A stretch of 64,000 nt of DNA from Heliocidaris tuberculata (taxonomy: Eukaryota; Echinodermata; Echinoidea; Camarodonta; Echinometridae): the NCBI GenBank assembly GCA_025618425.1, contig CM046842.1, positions 25,207,562-25,271,561 of the forward strand. The letters run 5' to 3'. The position numbers and the translations under genes were made by a program. Below are positions 44,725 through 56,801 of the stretch, in pieces (the first letter of the stretch is position 1; every line of letters starts with the position of its first letter). The notes under the pieces are model-generated. The model did not search any database, was not told where the DNA came from, and worked only from the letters and a program-made list of their open reading frames with translations.

Positions 44725-45790
44725 TAGTAGGGTGTACCTAGGGGGCAAAGCAGGTTTTTGGGACACGGGCTGTTGTATAAGGTTGTTGGGTATCAGCTTG
44801 TTTGGAAGACCACCCTGCACAACTTCTAGGTGGACTACCTCGGAGATACGCTGCTGAAAAAAAATGGCAGCCATTTTTTTTCAAAATGGTCGCCATGTAT
44901 TACTAGCATTGACAATTTTGAATATAACTTTTTGATAAAACCTTTAAATACCATGTATGAGGCATCAAGTTGAAGAAAATTAAATTCCTCACAACATGGT
45001 ACCACATTTGATCGTCTTGGTGATGATTTACATAACAAATGTGGGTCAAATATGTGAATTTTTATATTTCTTCCCAAAAATATGATTTAAACCAAAATAC
45101 ATTATTTCTCTATATTTCCAATGCCTTTATGACTAATAACTTGAAACTTTCGTTAAAACTGCCCAAACATATGGTCAATACTCTATCAAAATTACAAGTT
45201 CACTGCTTTTCTTTCAAAAAGGTTACAGCGTTTTAAAGTGTACGTTTTGATACTGGCTTGAGAGTGAAAACTTGGTTGCTAAGGGCTGCCTTCTCCCTAG
45301 CACCGGTGTCATTGTGAGGTGTAGAATCAAATATTCTACTTATAATTGCTATCAGCGCGCAGATGAATATATTAATACCGAGTGTGATGTCAGATAATGA
45401 AGTTTTATCATATTTTATTGATAAATAACTCTTTATTATTGCTATGAATCATGATGATGTAAATGTGCCTGTAGAGCAACAGATGATATTACAGAAACCA
45501 ATACAGACTATTGGTCCAATAATAGATCTATCTGATTTCAAGTGATAGTCATGATTTACACTCAAGTTCATAACTTTCACCCAACACCCCTCCTTTGCCA
45601 TGTCTGTGCATAAATGTGCCTGTTAACCGATGCTAACATTCAAAAAACATTTTAAGACTACTCGGAATACATAAAATGGTTTCAAGTGATAGTCATGATA
45701 AGTCCAACAATTTAAGATACTGAATAATGAGCTTTAGAACTTGAACCACACGCCCCCATCACATGAAATGTTCATTCATCCCCCCCCCCC
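44725..45790 (+). repeat. Unclassified ~1.05-kb repeat, copy 1
   Basis: Starts near GTGTACCTAGGGGGCAAAG and ends at a C-tract near 45780. It matches 58098-59200 in inverse along its whole length (for example CAACATGGTACCACATT, CATATGGTCAATAC, GGTGTAGAATCAAATATT). No protein or terminal inverted repeats recognised. Confidence 0.8.
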
Positions 45791-46206
45791 CCTCCCCGGC
45801 GTTAAAAAGCTAGAGTTTTTAGTGCAAAGCAATATTTAGATGGAAAATAGATCAATAGATTGGAGAATCTTGGCAAGTCAGAAGAGACACTTCTTAGCTC
45901 TACAGGAGGCTGGTGGTGCGCGTTACAGCTGCTCCACTAGTTTCCTTTTTTCTTTGCACTGGGTTCATTTCTTGCTTATATTTTACATCATGTTTCTTGG
46001 TTTATTGTTCTGATCAGACTGGGCAAGTTTTTGCAGATATATTTTTTGGCATTTGTTAGAAAATAAGTATCTTATTTCTGACTGTGGTAAGCATTAAAGT
46101 ACCATTACACTCTGTGTAGTCATTTCTGCACAGGGTCTAGTATGTATGTGCACTTAACCATGTTCATTATGTTTGAGTAACCATGTATATCACTGTGTAG
46201 CTGTAA

Positions 46207-49200
46207 GTGAGATTGAAACCATTCTTTTGGTGTTATTTACGAACAACACACCTGATTAAGCTTTGTGTGACAATGGCCTCTCAGGGCATCCCCCTTGCCA
46301 TTCTATTGTTGTGTTCACTTTTGAGTGGGGGTGTGCTAGAAGGTACAGGAGTAACATGTTCTGTACTGTTTGACACACCTTCATTCACAAGTGCTCATGT
46401 AAAGTATGTTGGAAGGAAGGTATTATATAATCAGACTAGTTCCTGTACTGCTACATTCCATGTTAAGTTGATTCTATGTGGGGATGTACATCCCAACCCG
46501 GGTCCACAGAGTAACGCTTATAATTCATTGGATAAGCTTGGTGGTACTCAAAGTCAGGATATTGTAATTTCTAATAAAATTCAGTATGATGTAGAGACGC
46601 TTTTAGGTTTTAGGTCTCAAAAGTTTCAAGTGACTCCAGTAGTTTGGTTAACACTTCGCAATTTGGGTATATGTAGAGGTCGTACAAAACGGGGTCGTAA
46701 AGGTGGTCGATGTCGTCGGCGTCGTCTCCAGGAGAAGTCAAGTTCACCAGAGCATAATAACGGTCTTATAAGACTTTCCTTGTGGAATGCACGGTCTTTG
46801 AATAACAAAACACACATGTTATCAGATTTCATCATAGGTGATAACATTGACATCGCTGCAGTGACAGAGACATGGCTAATTGGAGATGACCGAGACAACT
46901 ACTCCATTGCTCACCTCACATCTGTTTTGAAAGACCACAACTGGCTTCACAAGCCCAGAATGCACCGTGTTGGCGGCGGTGTTGGGATATGCATTCGAAA
47001 GTCTCTTCGCGTCAAGGTGTATGACAATATTTCCAACTTCAGTTCTTTTGAACACTAAGATATCCTGGTAACTTCACATTACCAGGTTCCAACACGCCTT
47101 ATTGTCATTTATCGTCCTCAACGCAAAGCCAGGGGAGACTCAACCGAGCGGCTCTTTCTCCGTGAGTTCTCAACCTTCATGGAACAACTCATATCATCTC
47201 CTCATCAGTTATTAATAGTTGGTGACTTTAATTACCATGTTAACTCTGTCACTGATAACAACTCAAGGAATTTCTTGTCTGTGCTATCAGCATTTAACCT
47301 GCAACAGCATGTATCGTTTCCAACGCACAGAGCTGGCCATACACTTGACCTCATCATCACCAGAGCCACGGACAGTTTTGTCACTGATCTAAGCTCAACG
47401 TCTTATCTCCCATCGGATCATGTTGCTATCTCTTGCAGCTTGGACATTCGAAAGCCTCCACCATTGAAATTGGAGATAAAGACAAGGAAGATCTACAGCA
47501 TCGACATCGAAGCCTTTTCCAGTGACATCCTCAAGTCAGATCTGTACTGTTCTCCAAGCCCAGACCTGAATGAGCGAGTTGGTCAGTTTAACAAAACTCT
47601 ATCCTTGCTTCTAGATAAGCATGCTCCGGAAGTCACTAGAACTGTTAGATATCGTCCAGACACACCATGGTTCACAGATGAACTTAGAGAATTGAAGCAA
47701 AAACTTCGTGCTCTCGAACGGAAAGCTTTCTCTCGGTGTGGTCTTGAAATTGATCGGCAAATTTATGTGAAAGCGTCTCATCACTATAATAATCAACTCA
47801 CTTCAGCCAAACGAGTTTATCATCGTAATCAACTGAAAAATTGTTCTCCTCGAGATCTCTTCAGGAAGGTTGATCACCTGTTACGACCCCAGTTAAAAAC
47901 CTTACCAAACAATATCAGTTTTGATATATCTCTACCACAGCGTTTCTTGAGATATTTTGCAGAGAAAGTTCGGTCAATCACTGATGAATTACAGTCATCA
48001 GCGGCTGATAATAGTAGGGAATTTCCTGAGAAACTTGCAACCTCATCATCCAGCAAATTCAAATCAGTGTCTGAAGATGAGGTTGCCAAGTTCATTACTA
48101 CCTCTTCTTCCACAACATGTGAACTTGACCCTGTCCCAACTTCATTTCTGAAAAAATTTCGTGAAGAATTATTATCATTTATGACACAGGTCATTAATGA
48201 TTCTTTCATGACTGGTTCTTTCCCAGAAGGTTTCAAGCATGCAAATGTTATTCCTAGACTGAAGGGTTCGGCTACTGATGTTGAAGATCTGAAAAGTTAT
48301 CATCCAATTGCAAACTTGATATATTTTGGCAAACTCTTAGAAAGAATAGCTTCATTCCAACTTCAACAGTACCTGAACACATTCAGTTTATACGCAAAGT
48401 CACAATCTGGTTACCGCTCGTTTCATAGCGTCGAAACAGCTCTTCTGCGAGTAACGGATGGCATTCTTTTATCTCTAGACAAAGGAGAAGAAGTCATCCT
48501 TGTGCTGCTAGATTTTTCTTGCGCGTTTGATACTATTAAGCATGACATCTTGTTGAAACGTCTGAGACTTCGTTTTGGTATAAGTGGTCAAGCACTCGCT
48601 TGGATAGAGTCGTATCTGTTTCGGCGCACTCACACTGTTATTATTGGAAATGAGCGGTCATCCACAGAAATCATCCCTCAAGGGGTTCCTCAAGGGTCCG
48701 TATTGGGCCCAATCCTATTTACCCTCTATACCTCTCCCTTAGAAGATATTATTGATACTCACAAAATTCATAAGATGTTCTATGCAGATGACACACAACT
48801 GTACATTTCATTTAAGAGAACTGATAATATTAATGTCACTTCACAGATATCAGAGTGTGTGCAATCAATCAAAGAGTGGTCTCAGGTAAATGGTTTAAAG
48901 CTCAATGATACAAAGACTGAGTTTCTTCATCTTTCTTCACGCCATAGGTCAAGCAACCTCATATCAACATTGAACATAAATGGTACAATTGTTCATGCAA
49001 CCAGAACTTGCAGAAATTTAGGTGCTATTTTTGATAAGTTCACATTTGAAAATTTTGTCTCACAAAAGTGTCGCTCAGCTTCATTTGGATTATACAAAAT
49101 AGGTAAAATTCGCAATTTTTTAGACAAACCAACCACTGAACGATTAATTCATGCTTTTGTTATGTGCCATTTTGATTTCTGTAATAGTTTACTTTCTGGT

Positions 49201-49614
49201 CTCCCTTCTTCTCAAATTCAAAGACTACAACTCCTTCAAAATTCTGCAGCCCGACTTGTTACACGCACGAAGAAACATGAATCAATAACTCCAGTCTTAA
49301 GAGATCTACACTGGTTGCCCATCAAGTCCCGTATCCAATTTAAAATACTTATGTTAACCTACCAATGTTTACATCAGCTGGCTCCTACTTATCTCTCTGA
49401 AGTACTAACTCCATATAAACCCGATAGAATGTTACGTTCCAGTTCCAAGTCCTTGCTCTGTGTTCCACAAATAATGACAAAATCATACGGGGAAAGGTCT
49501 TTTACACATTCTGCCGCTCTTTTGTGGAACAAGTTGCCTGAATATCTGAAAAGTATAAATTCCTATGAAAACTTCATTAATTCTCTAAAGACATACCTTT
49601 TCACCACTTTATAG
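46207..49614 (+). pseudogene. LINE polyprotein: 2A-like leader, APE endonuclease, reverse transcriptase (one in-frame stop)
   Basis: About 1,135 codons in one frame, broken only by TAA at 47056-47058. The N-terminal 100 residues include a hydrophobic signal-like stretch (residues 27-42) and a 2A-like motif. Then comes an APE-type endonuclease (LSLWNARSLNN, TETWL, VGDFNYHV, TLDLIITR, PSDHVA) that nicks target DNA. The reverse transcriptase follows (LLDFSCAFDTIKHDILLKRL, QGVPQGSVLGPILF, YADD), which copies the RNA at the nick. The C-terminal HWLPIKSRIQFKILMLTYQ segment is typical of the CR1/L2 group. The stop lies inside the endonuclease, so this copy should not make the full protein, though a downstream frame from 47179 is open for 811 codons. 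The single lesion suggests a young insertion. Confidence 0.9.
46477..46506 (+). other. 2A-like motif CGDVHPNPGP
   Basis: Residues 91-100 of the LINE protein. 2A peptides end D-V/I-E-x-N-P-G-P and cause the ribosome to skip the final peptide bond. Such motifs are known in APE-type LINEs of sea urchins and other invertebrates. Here His replaces Glu, so activity may be reduced. Confidence 0.7.
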
Positions 49615-49757
49615 TTAATCAGAATCATGAACCCAGTGCATCTTTCCTTTCTTTCCTCTCCTAAAGTGCATAGAGACATGCAATTTTGCTTATGTGTAAT
49701 GCGCTATATAAAAATGTTTGATTATTATTATTATTATTATTATTATTATTTAAAATC

Positions 49758-51205
49758 TTATTGTAAAGGGGGAAAAATATGTCAATGCTTTACCTTTTTT
49801 GCCCCCTTCCCCTTCTCTTAAATTGGACTTTTAACAATATCTACAAGAATTGTTTAGTTGAAGAAACCAATTTAGGTCATGAGTGAAATAAATGAGACCT
49901 GGATTCAAGTGACAGATATTATTTAAACTCCAAAGCATGTAGAAACTTTGGAAGCAGGAAGGCCTATCCCCGCACCCCCCTTTTTTGGGCATATATTATG
50001 CAATTGCAAACAATAGCTGCTTCAGGCATCAACAGATAATTGTTGACAGCGTGGCAAGCCAGCAGTCCCCACAAGGAGAGTATGAATATGCCAATCAAAT
50101 TGGTTTGCTGCTGCACAAATAATGTTATATGCCTCTATACTATTAAAAAACAAAAGTAACAAAGCACCTCTATAACATAAAACAAAAGATATTCATGGAG
50201 CATATTGTATATGAATAATTACATGTCCATGTTTACCCCCTCCCCCATTTCCAGTCAAAAAGGAAAGAGAAAAAAAAAAGAAAAAGGAAAAGAAAAAGAA
50301 AAATATGAAGTTGAAGTACGATTTAAGAGTCTTTATAGATCATTTTGGTAATAAGGGAACATGTCTGCCTATACCCCTATACCATACCCTATTTGCCCAC
50401 AAGTTCTCCTCAACTCTACCCAAATCGATATGGACAAGCAATGTTTTATATCCCCAAACAATAACAACAACAAAAGATACAACATATTTAAACCACCAGA
50501 CGTGTAGATACTGGACGGTTTTGGTCAGGGGCATCCAAGACCATTCTAAATGGGGGGGGGGGGGGGGGGGGTGCAACCAAATTTGCTGACAAGGTAGCTG
50601 AAATTTTGATTTTCAAACAAGCTAATAAAGGTCATAAGATGTGCCGACAAACAGTGAATAGTATTTTTAAAAAATCAGCAGAGTGGTTAAGGAAGAAGCT
50701 TTTCACAAATTCCCTACCATGCTGCTCCCATTCCTGCTAAAATTAACCTAAATAAATTTCCTTAAGTAGAATTAGATTGAGCTTAATCTAAAATGATTTA
50801 ATTTAAATATTGTAACTGGTCAAGATTAATCCCCCAATTACATTGTATTTCATAATAATTCCTTTGGCACCAATGTCTTCTTTTGAACTGGTGTGGGTGT
50901 AGAGGTATGGGCAAGGACATTTTATGGTGGGGCGAATGGGAGGATTCGGACCCAAGTTCTGAACCCTACCACTATATCTACAAGTTTTTGAGTGTAAATC
51001 TTGCTTATCATTTGAATCCAACTCTCATTTAGGCCTAAACAAACTTCAAAAGGGAAAGGGTGGCGAGAAGGATAAAGCATTAGACTTTAAAAGAGTTGTC
51101 AGGGCTTTCCCAATATGTATTACTTTGCACCAAAGTCTCTCGCTTTTAACTCGGGGATGAGGAGGAGGGGGAGGGGGGTTGAGGACGGTGGCATGGACAT
51201 GTCAC
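49758..51205. other. No gene; G-tract and tRNA-like relic possible
   Basis: G-tract at 50552-50571. On the minus strand near 50950-50990, TAGATATAGTGGTAGGG followed by GGGTCCGAATCC resembles decayed A and B boxes of a SINE, too weak to call. A-rich run at 50270-50305. No coding domains. Confidence 0.45.
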
Positions 51206-51266
51206 GCAGTGGCGTATCTATAGGGACTTTGGGGCCCGGGCCAAACAATAAAATTGCGCCCCCCCC

Positions 51267-51297
<31 letters not shown>

Positions 51298-51345
51298 TAA
51301 ATAAATGAAATAAATAAATTTAAAAAATTAAACAATTTTAATAAC

Positions 51346-51397
<52 letters not shown>

Positions 51398-51560
51398 TGA
51401 ATAAATAATCAAATACAAAATAACAAAAACAAAAAAATAATAATAATAAATGGATAATTAAATAAATGTTAACAAAATAAATAAATAAAAAAGTATAACC
51501 TAAAAAATACAAACCAGATAACTACCGATTTAAATAAAAAAAAAAAAAATTATGGCACTA
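51206..51560. repeat. hAT-like MITE end, then (AT)n and (AAT)n
   Basis: GCAGTGGCGTATCTATAGGG is a typical end of the CAGTGGCG MITEs. A C/A tract, (AT)n and a long AAT/AAAT triplet/tetramer region follow. No partner end. Confidence 0.7.
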
Positions 51561-51834
51561 CACCCACGCGATGAAATGAATTTTGATGCACTTAACCAGA
51601 TATTGGTAGCTAAAGTTCGAGAAAGAACTATACAATCGAGCGGTAGACCTTTTGTATTTTCACCCCTCAAAAACAAAAATAAGTATTTTACCCTTAGAAA
51701 AAATTTGAATGGCAGCAAAGAAACCGAACATTAGAGAATCTTTCACGTTTTGAACTTTTTTTTATATTTATATGTTTTATTATAGCATTGGTCACAAAAG
51801 GTGTACAATCAGATCATACAAAGGATTAATGAAG

Positions 51835-51878
<44 letters not shown>

Positions 51879-52418
51879 TAGTTGCAATAAAAAAATAAAT
51901 AAAAATAGTTCCAACGATACAATAAAAAACACGCATATAATACATGTATGATGTATATGCAACCGTGGGGTACCAAGGAAACAGGCACAGAATCCCCCAT
52001 AGAATTCCATGCAGTATAAACTACTCGATTACACATTTATAGAAAAACCAGTCCAGCCAAAGACCCAGGAAGGGAGGCAGATTCCAATCTGTATCTTACA
52101 TTCCCATTCAGACACTAGCAAAACATCAGTACATGAATACCACCATGCACGTACCAAGTACAATACAATCTGATGTGAGAATGAAGCCTGCCTCACGCCG
52201 CTAGCTCTCAGGCTAGACAAAACAATACCGACCACAGTCGGATGCCATAGATACCGAATGAGGAGATAAGGCCGCTCCCCTGAATCCCCCACGGTGCATA
52301 CTGCAAGGGATGGCAACGAATACTCAAAAATTATTATAAAAAAACAAAAACAAATCTTCGGAGTTCAGACAAGGATAAAATTTGTTATGCCGTGAACAGA
52401 TTCTACATCGGGAAAAGG

Positions 52419-55400
52419 TTAAACATCAAATTTCCATTTTTTAAAGTGGACGGGAAGTTTGTTTCTCTTTTTTGCAAGAAAATATTCAGTTTCTTTAAGT
52501 GACTTGACAAATGATTTAAATGCAATCTCATTTGGTAAGCTACCCTTGAATTTACAAGTGTAAATAAAATATTTTAAGAGAAGGAATGAATATGACAAGA
52601 ATTTGTCAGATGGGGTACCAAAAAGTTTTTCGAAATTGGTTAAATTAAAATTTGGATCAAGTTTGAGGTGAATTAAATTTAACAGTTTATACCAAAGTGG
52701 TGTCACCTTCTCACATTCACAAAATAAATGAATTGTTGTCTCTTCTACTTTATCACAAAAACTACAGTTGGGGGAGTCCTTCCTCTTGATTTTATACAAA
52801 AAGGCATTCAAAGCAATAGCTTTATGAAAAACTTTGAAATAAAAAGAACGCAGTCTTGTATCTATGTTACACTTAAAATTGTTAACATGAATCTTCTCCC
52901 AATTTGTATCTTGTGGTACTGTAAGTTTGTCATGCCAATAATCATATCGATTCTGAGGAGAACACTGATTACAAAGTATTTTATATGCATAACTGGGGAC
53001 CTTTCTAATACTCATTAACTTTGCGATTAAAGTATTAAAAACATCATTGTTCTGACCATGTGGGTCTTCAAGCCACTCTCTGGGTATATTACTCATCAAG
53101 AAATTATACCTACGTCTGTCCGATTGAGGAATATTAAAATCCAGGACTAATTCTTCAAACAATTTGAAACCAGGAAAAGGTGGATTCAGTAAATCATCAA
53201 TAGATCTAATATTGTGTTGATACCAGCTACTATAATAAAAATGACTTTTCGATTTCGAACGAATTTGTCGATTAAACCATAACATCTGGCAAATACCAAT
53301 ATCAGAAAACTTACAATCAAAGATATCCTTAGTAGCCTCCTGCCTGAAAATATACCATGAGCGTAAACATTCTGCAACTTGAGAATTACCCAAAGCATTC
53401 AAAATATTTTCAGGAGCATATGATTTCCACAGGATATCTGTATCTTCATGAAACTTTCTGAGAAATGTTAATTCAATTGTTTTCCACATACTTTGAAAGT
53501 TCTTATCAACTAAATGTTTTACCCATACCATCTTTTGTGAAATTGAAAAAAAATAAGGATCAATCATTTTCAGACCACAAGATTGAAAATCATTACACAT
53601 CAATTTCCTTTGAACTCTATCCTTCCCTCCATTCCAAATAAATTTGTAAAATATACTGTTTAACTCCTTAAAGAACTTTTGGGGAATTTTAATACAAAGA
53701 ACAGAGAAAAGGTACAATAACTGTGGTAATACAAGAGACTTAATGACACATATTTTACCAATCAAAGACAGGCTTCTCATTCGCCAGCAGTTAACTGTTT
53801 GTTTGATTCTTTTCAATTTTTCTTTATAATTAAGTTCAAACATTGAATTAACGTCCAGTGAAAAAAATATTCCAAGGGACTTAAACTGTGACGTTTTCCA
53901 TACAATTCCTCTATCAGCGAGTGGAAATTCCTGACAACCTCTTTTGGACCCAATCCAAATAGCTTCTGACTTAGAGAGATTAATTTTACATCCTGAATGG
54001 AGACCAAATTTATCAAGAATCTTAAACAAATTCTCAAAAGAATTTTTAGAACCATCAAGAAAACAAACAGAATCATCTGCTAATAAAGAAATCCTAGCTT
54101 CTTGATCCATTACAGAAATGCCCTTAATATTTTCATTTTGTCTAATCATAAGAGCCATTATTTCAATTACAAATAAAAACAGGTAAGGAGAGATGGGACA
54201 ACCTTGGAATATTCCCCTTTGCATGGGGATACGTTCAGTTAAAAATCCATTATTCATTACATAACTTTGTCTCTGTGTATACAAAGTTTTGATCCAATAA
54301 ATAAATTTATCTCCAAAATTAAACTGCTTTAATGTTTGAATCAAAAAATCGTGTTTCACACTGTCAAACGCCTTTTCAATATCAAGCAAAATGATAGAAC
54401 CAGGAATATCATTTATATCACAATATTCAATTATGTCTAAAATAACACGTATATTATTCCCAATATTTCTTCCTTTCAAAAAGCCAGATTGGTCTTCATG
54501 AATAAGGGATCCCATACAACGTTTTAGGCGATTAGCAAGACACTTAGCTAAAATTTTATAATCGACTGTTAATAATGTTATAGGACGATAATTTTTAATA
54601 AGCAGAGGGTCTTTATCTTTTTTGGGAAGTAAAGTTATAACCCCATTTCTCTGAGATGAGGACATCAAGCCACTTTGCAATGAAAAATTGTAAGAATTAA
54701 GGAGCATATCACTAATATCTGGCCAAAAAACTGTATAAAATTCGATTGGAAGGCCATCAAATCCAGGAGTTTTATTCATTTTTATTTCTTTCAAAACCTG
54801 TAATAATTCCTGTTTAGAGAGAGGATTTTCAAGAAATCGTCTTTCTTCACCAGACAATTTAGGGATATTGATATTATCATAAATTGATTCATGACAAGCA
54901 CCCCTATAGTCTCCATCACAATTATTCACTGAACTATCTTGACATGAATATAGTTTTCTATAGAACTCATGAATCTCTTTTAAGATTTTAGTTTGATCCA
55001 AAATCAAATTACCCACAGAGTCTTTAATTCTATTGATAGTTTTCTTTTGCCAAGATCTATTTTCTAAATTACAAAAATATTTTGAGCTTTTCTCTCCCTC
55101 TTCTAGCCATCTAACTCGAGAGCGAATTATTAATCCTTTAGTCTCGTAATCATATATTTTATTCAATTTAGATTCCAAATCCTCCAATTCCATAAATTTA
55201 GAATCATCAGATGGGGAAGTATCAGACAATTCACTTTTAATCTTACCAATATCATGAAGTAATTTATCTTTTGTTTGGTTTCTTTCTTTCTTTTTTCTAG
55301 CAGTATATTCCATACAAATGCCAGTAATAACACATTTTAAGGAATCCCATAATGTATTAGGATTACATTCTGAATCTTTATGGGTTTGTTTGAAATCTTG

Positions 55401-56204
55401 AATGGTGTCCTTAATAAGTTGAATAAATTTTGAATCATGATGTAAATAATGACAATTTAGTTTCCAAAAACCACAACCTTTTAAGGGTTGATTATCATGG
55501 AGCTGTAAAGAAACAATTGAATGGACAGACTGAATACCTGGTACAATTTTTGAGCTGACACAATTAGTCAACAAATTACTAGAAATCAAAATAAAATCTA
55601 ATCTGGATAAAACTCTAGGACTTTTTTGGTGTCTTGTGTATTGCTTAAGATTAGGATGAAAATTCCTCCATATATCACACAAACTATAATCATCTATTAA
55701 AACAGATAACATTTCACTTGATTTTACATTAGAGTGCTGTGTTCTTGTACCCTGATAATCTAAAGGTCCAACAACAGTATTAAAATCACCACCCACAATC
55801 AAGGAAGAATCATCAAATTTATCAATTTCAGCAAAAACTTCCAATAAAAAATCTGGTTCATCATTATTAGGAGCATAAACATTAACCAGTGACACTGACA
55901 AGCCATTTAATAATGTACTTAAAATTAGAAATCTACCATTGGGGTCCCTAAAAACTGACTTCACCCTAACTGATAATGTATTTCTAATCAAAATAGCAAC
56001 CCCCCTACTATTGGATGTAAAACTTGAGAACCAGGCTGATTCCCCCCATTGGGATTTCCAAAAAAGATCATCCTTCTTATCAGAGTGTGTTTCTTGTAAG
56101 AAAATTATATCACTGTTTATATTTCTAAGGTAATGAAATACCTTTCTTCGTTTAACATGATCCTGCATACCACGACAATTAAATGTGCATAATTTCATAA
56201 TCAT
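52419..56204 (-). CDS. L1-Tx1 ORF2: APE endonuclease-reverse transcriptase
   Basis: An uninterrupted 1,261-codon frame. The N-terminal APE-type endonuclease has FNCRG (N9), QETH (E38), GGDFN (D140), SRLDFI (D203) and QSVHS (H228). In this last motif the usual Asp before His is Val227. The reverse transcriptase shows NKTPGFDGLPIEFY, LIKNYRPITLL, LLDIEKAFDSV, GIFQGCPISPYLF and LLADD, which keep the catalytic aspartates. A C-terminal CSFCDKVEETTIHLFCEC is a CCHC-like zinc motif found at the end of L1-Tx1 and plant L1 proteins. The order and length match complete ORF2 proteins of the L1/Tx1 group. The start codon ATG at 56204 overlaps, as ATGA, the stop of an upstream frame. It carries out target-primed reverse transcription. 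Confidence 0.93.
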   Translation of the reverse strand: MIMKLCTFNCRGMQDHVKRRKVFHYLRNINSDIIFLQETHSDKKDDLFWKSQWGESAWFSSFTSNSRGVAILIRNTLSVRVKSVFRDPNGRFLILSTLLNGLSVSLVNVYAPNNDEPDFLLEVFAEIDKFDDSSLIVGGDFNTVVGPLDYQGTRTQHSNVKSSEMLSVLIDDYSLCDIWRNFHPNLKQYTRHQKSPRVLSRLDFILISSNLLTNCVSSKIVPGIQSVHSIVSLQLHDNQPLKGCGFWKLNCHYLHHDSKFIQLIKDTIQDFKQTHKDSECNPNTLWDSLKCVITGICMEYTARKKKERNQTKDKLLHDIGKIKSELSDTSPSDDSKFMELEDLESKLNKIYDYETKGLIIRSRVRWLEEGEKSSKYFCNLENRSWQKKTINRIKDSVGNLILDQTKILKEIHEFYRKLYSCQDSSVNNCDGDYRGACHESIYDNINIPKLSGEERRFLENPLSKQELLQVLKEIKMNKTPGFDGLPIEFYTVFWPDISDMLLNSYNFSLQSGLMSSSQRNGVITLLPKKDKDPLLIKNYRPITLLTVDYKILAKCLANRLKRCMGSLIHEDQSGFLKGRNIGNNIRVILDIIEYCDINDIPGSIILLDIEKAFDSVKHDFLIQTLKQFNFGDKFIYWIKTLYTQRQSYVMNNGFLTERIPMQRGIFQGCPISPYLFLFVIEIMALMIRQNENIKGISVMDQEARISLLADDSVCFLDGSKNSFENLFKILDKFGLHSGCKINLSKSEAIWIGSKRGCQEFPLADRGIVWKTSQFKSLGIFFSLDVNSMFELNYKEKLKRIKQTVNCWRMRSLSLIGKICVIKSLVLPQLLYLFSVLCIKIPQKFFKELNSIFYKFIWNGGKDRVQRKLMCNDFQSCGLKMIDPYFFSISQKMVWVKHLVDKNFQSMWKTIELTFLRKFHEDTDILWKSYAPENILNALGNSQVAECLRSWYIFRQEATKDIFDCKFSDIGICQMLWFNRQIRSKSKSHFYYSSWYQHNIRSIDDLLNPPFPGFKLFEELVLDFNIPQSDRRRYNFLMSNIPREWLEDPHGQNNDVFNTLIAKLMSIRKVPSYAYKILCNQCSPQNRYDYWHDKLTVPQDTNWEKIHVNNFKCNIDTRLRSFYFKVFHKAIALNAFLYKIKRKDSPNCSFCDKVEETTIHLFCECEKVTPLWYKLLNLIHLKLDPNFNLTNFEKLFGTPSDKFLSYSFLLLKYFIYTCKFKGSLPNEIAFKSFVKSLKETEYFLAKKRNKLPVHFKKWKFDV

Positions 56205-56704
56205 TTAAATGTCATTAAATCAATGTACAACAGAACTGAAAGCATACTCCTTCCATGTCTGAAAAAACAACCAAAATAGTCACAGAGAAGTAAAGAGAGA
56301 CATCCCTTCAAGAAACAAAGCATCAAAGTACAAGTTGCTGCCATTACAAAAAAAAGAAAAAATAATGAGATCATGTAAAAATAAAAAAATAAAAACAAAA
56401 AATACAAATAAATCAAGGCATTAAACATGAAAGAACAAAAGGAAGGCAAGCACAAGATGTAACACAGGGCTTCAAATCGAAAATCCAGCCCTGTGTACAA
56501 GTGCTTAAATACCGAAATGGAGCAAGCAAGAAAACACCAAATCCTAACTGATAGCTCCACAAACAAATGATGATAAAAGAGCTCAGCTCTAATACTAAAA
56601 AAAAACATGTATAGGTAAGAAAGAACATCATGAATATCACTTTCTTTCAGAAATCTTTGTTTTGATAAAAGATTAAATACTAGACAAAAACATGTAGAAC
56701 ACAA
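56201..56704 (-). CDS. 167-codon hydrophobic ORF overlapping ORF2 by ATGA
   Basis: This frame fills most of the gap between ORF1 and ORF2. Its TGA overlaps the ORF2 ATG (ATGA at 56204-56201), a layout that permits termination-reinitiation. The product is very rich in Phe, Leu and Cys, with several possible membrane segments (for example YLYFLFLFFYFYMISLFF and LMLCFLKGCLSLLLC). No family is recognised. The composition is that of T-rich DNA, so it may be a chance frame. The only reasons to list it are its length, its position and the exact overlap. Confidence 0.3.
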   Translation of the reverse strand: MCSTCFCLVFNLLSKQRFLKESDIHDVLSYLYMFFFSIRAELFYHHLFVELSVRIWCFLACSISVFKHLYTGLDFRFEALCYILCLPSFCSFMFNALIYLYFLFLFFYFYMISLFFLFFVMAATCTLMLCFLKGCLSLLLCDYFGCFFRHGRSMLSVLLYIDLMTFK

Positions 56705-56801
56705 AAAAGATCAAACAGTCATTATGTTCATATGACAATAAAGATGTATACAAAACATAACACTGTTTACTTGTCCTTGAGAGTATGTTGGTTCAGTAAA
56801 G

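Larger units (their letters stand above)
45940..49757 (+). mobile_element. CR1/L2-type non-LTR retrotransposon, near full length
   Basis: Comprises an apparent 5' leader (start uncertain, about 45940), a single long coding frame (46207-49614), a short 3' UTR with GCGCTATATAAAAATG and an (ATT)n tail (49722-49757). The ATT microsatellite tail instead of poly-A is usual for CR1/L2 elements. No target duplication could be found. Confidence 0.8.

Noticed and set aside
47611..48236. Minus-strand frames inside the LINE
   Set aside because: Antisense shadows of the reverse transcriptase frame.
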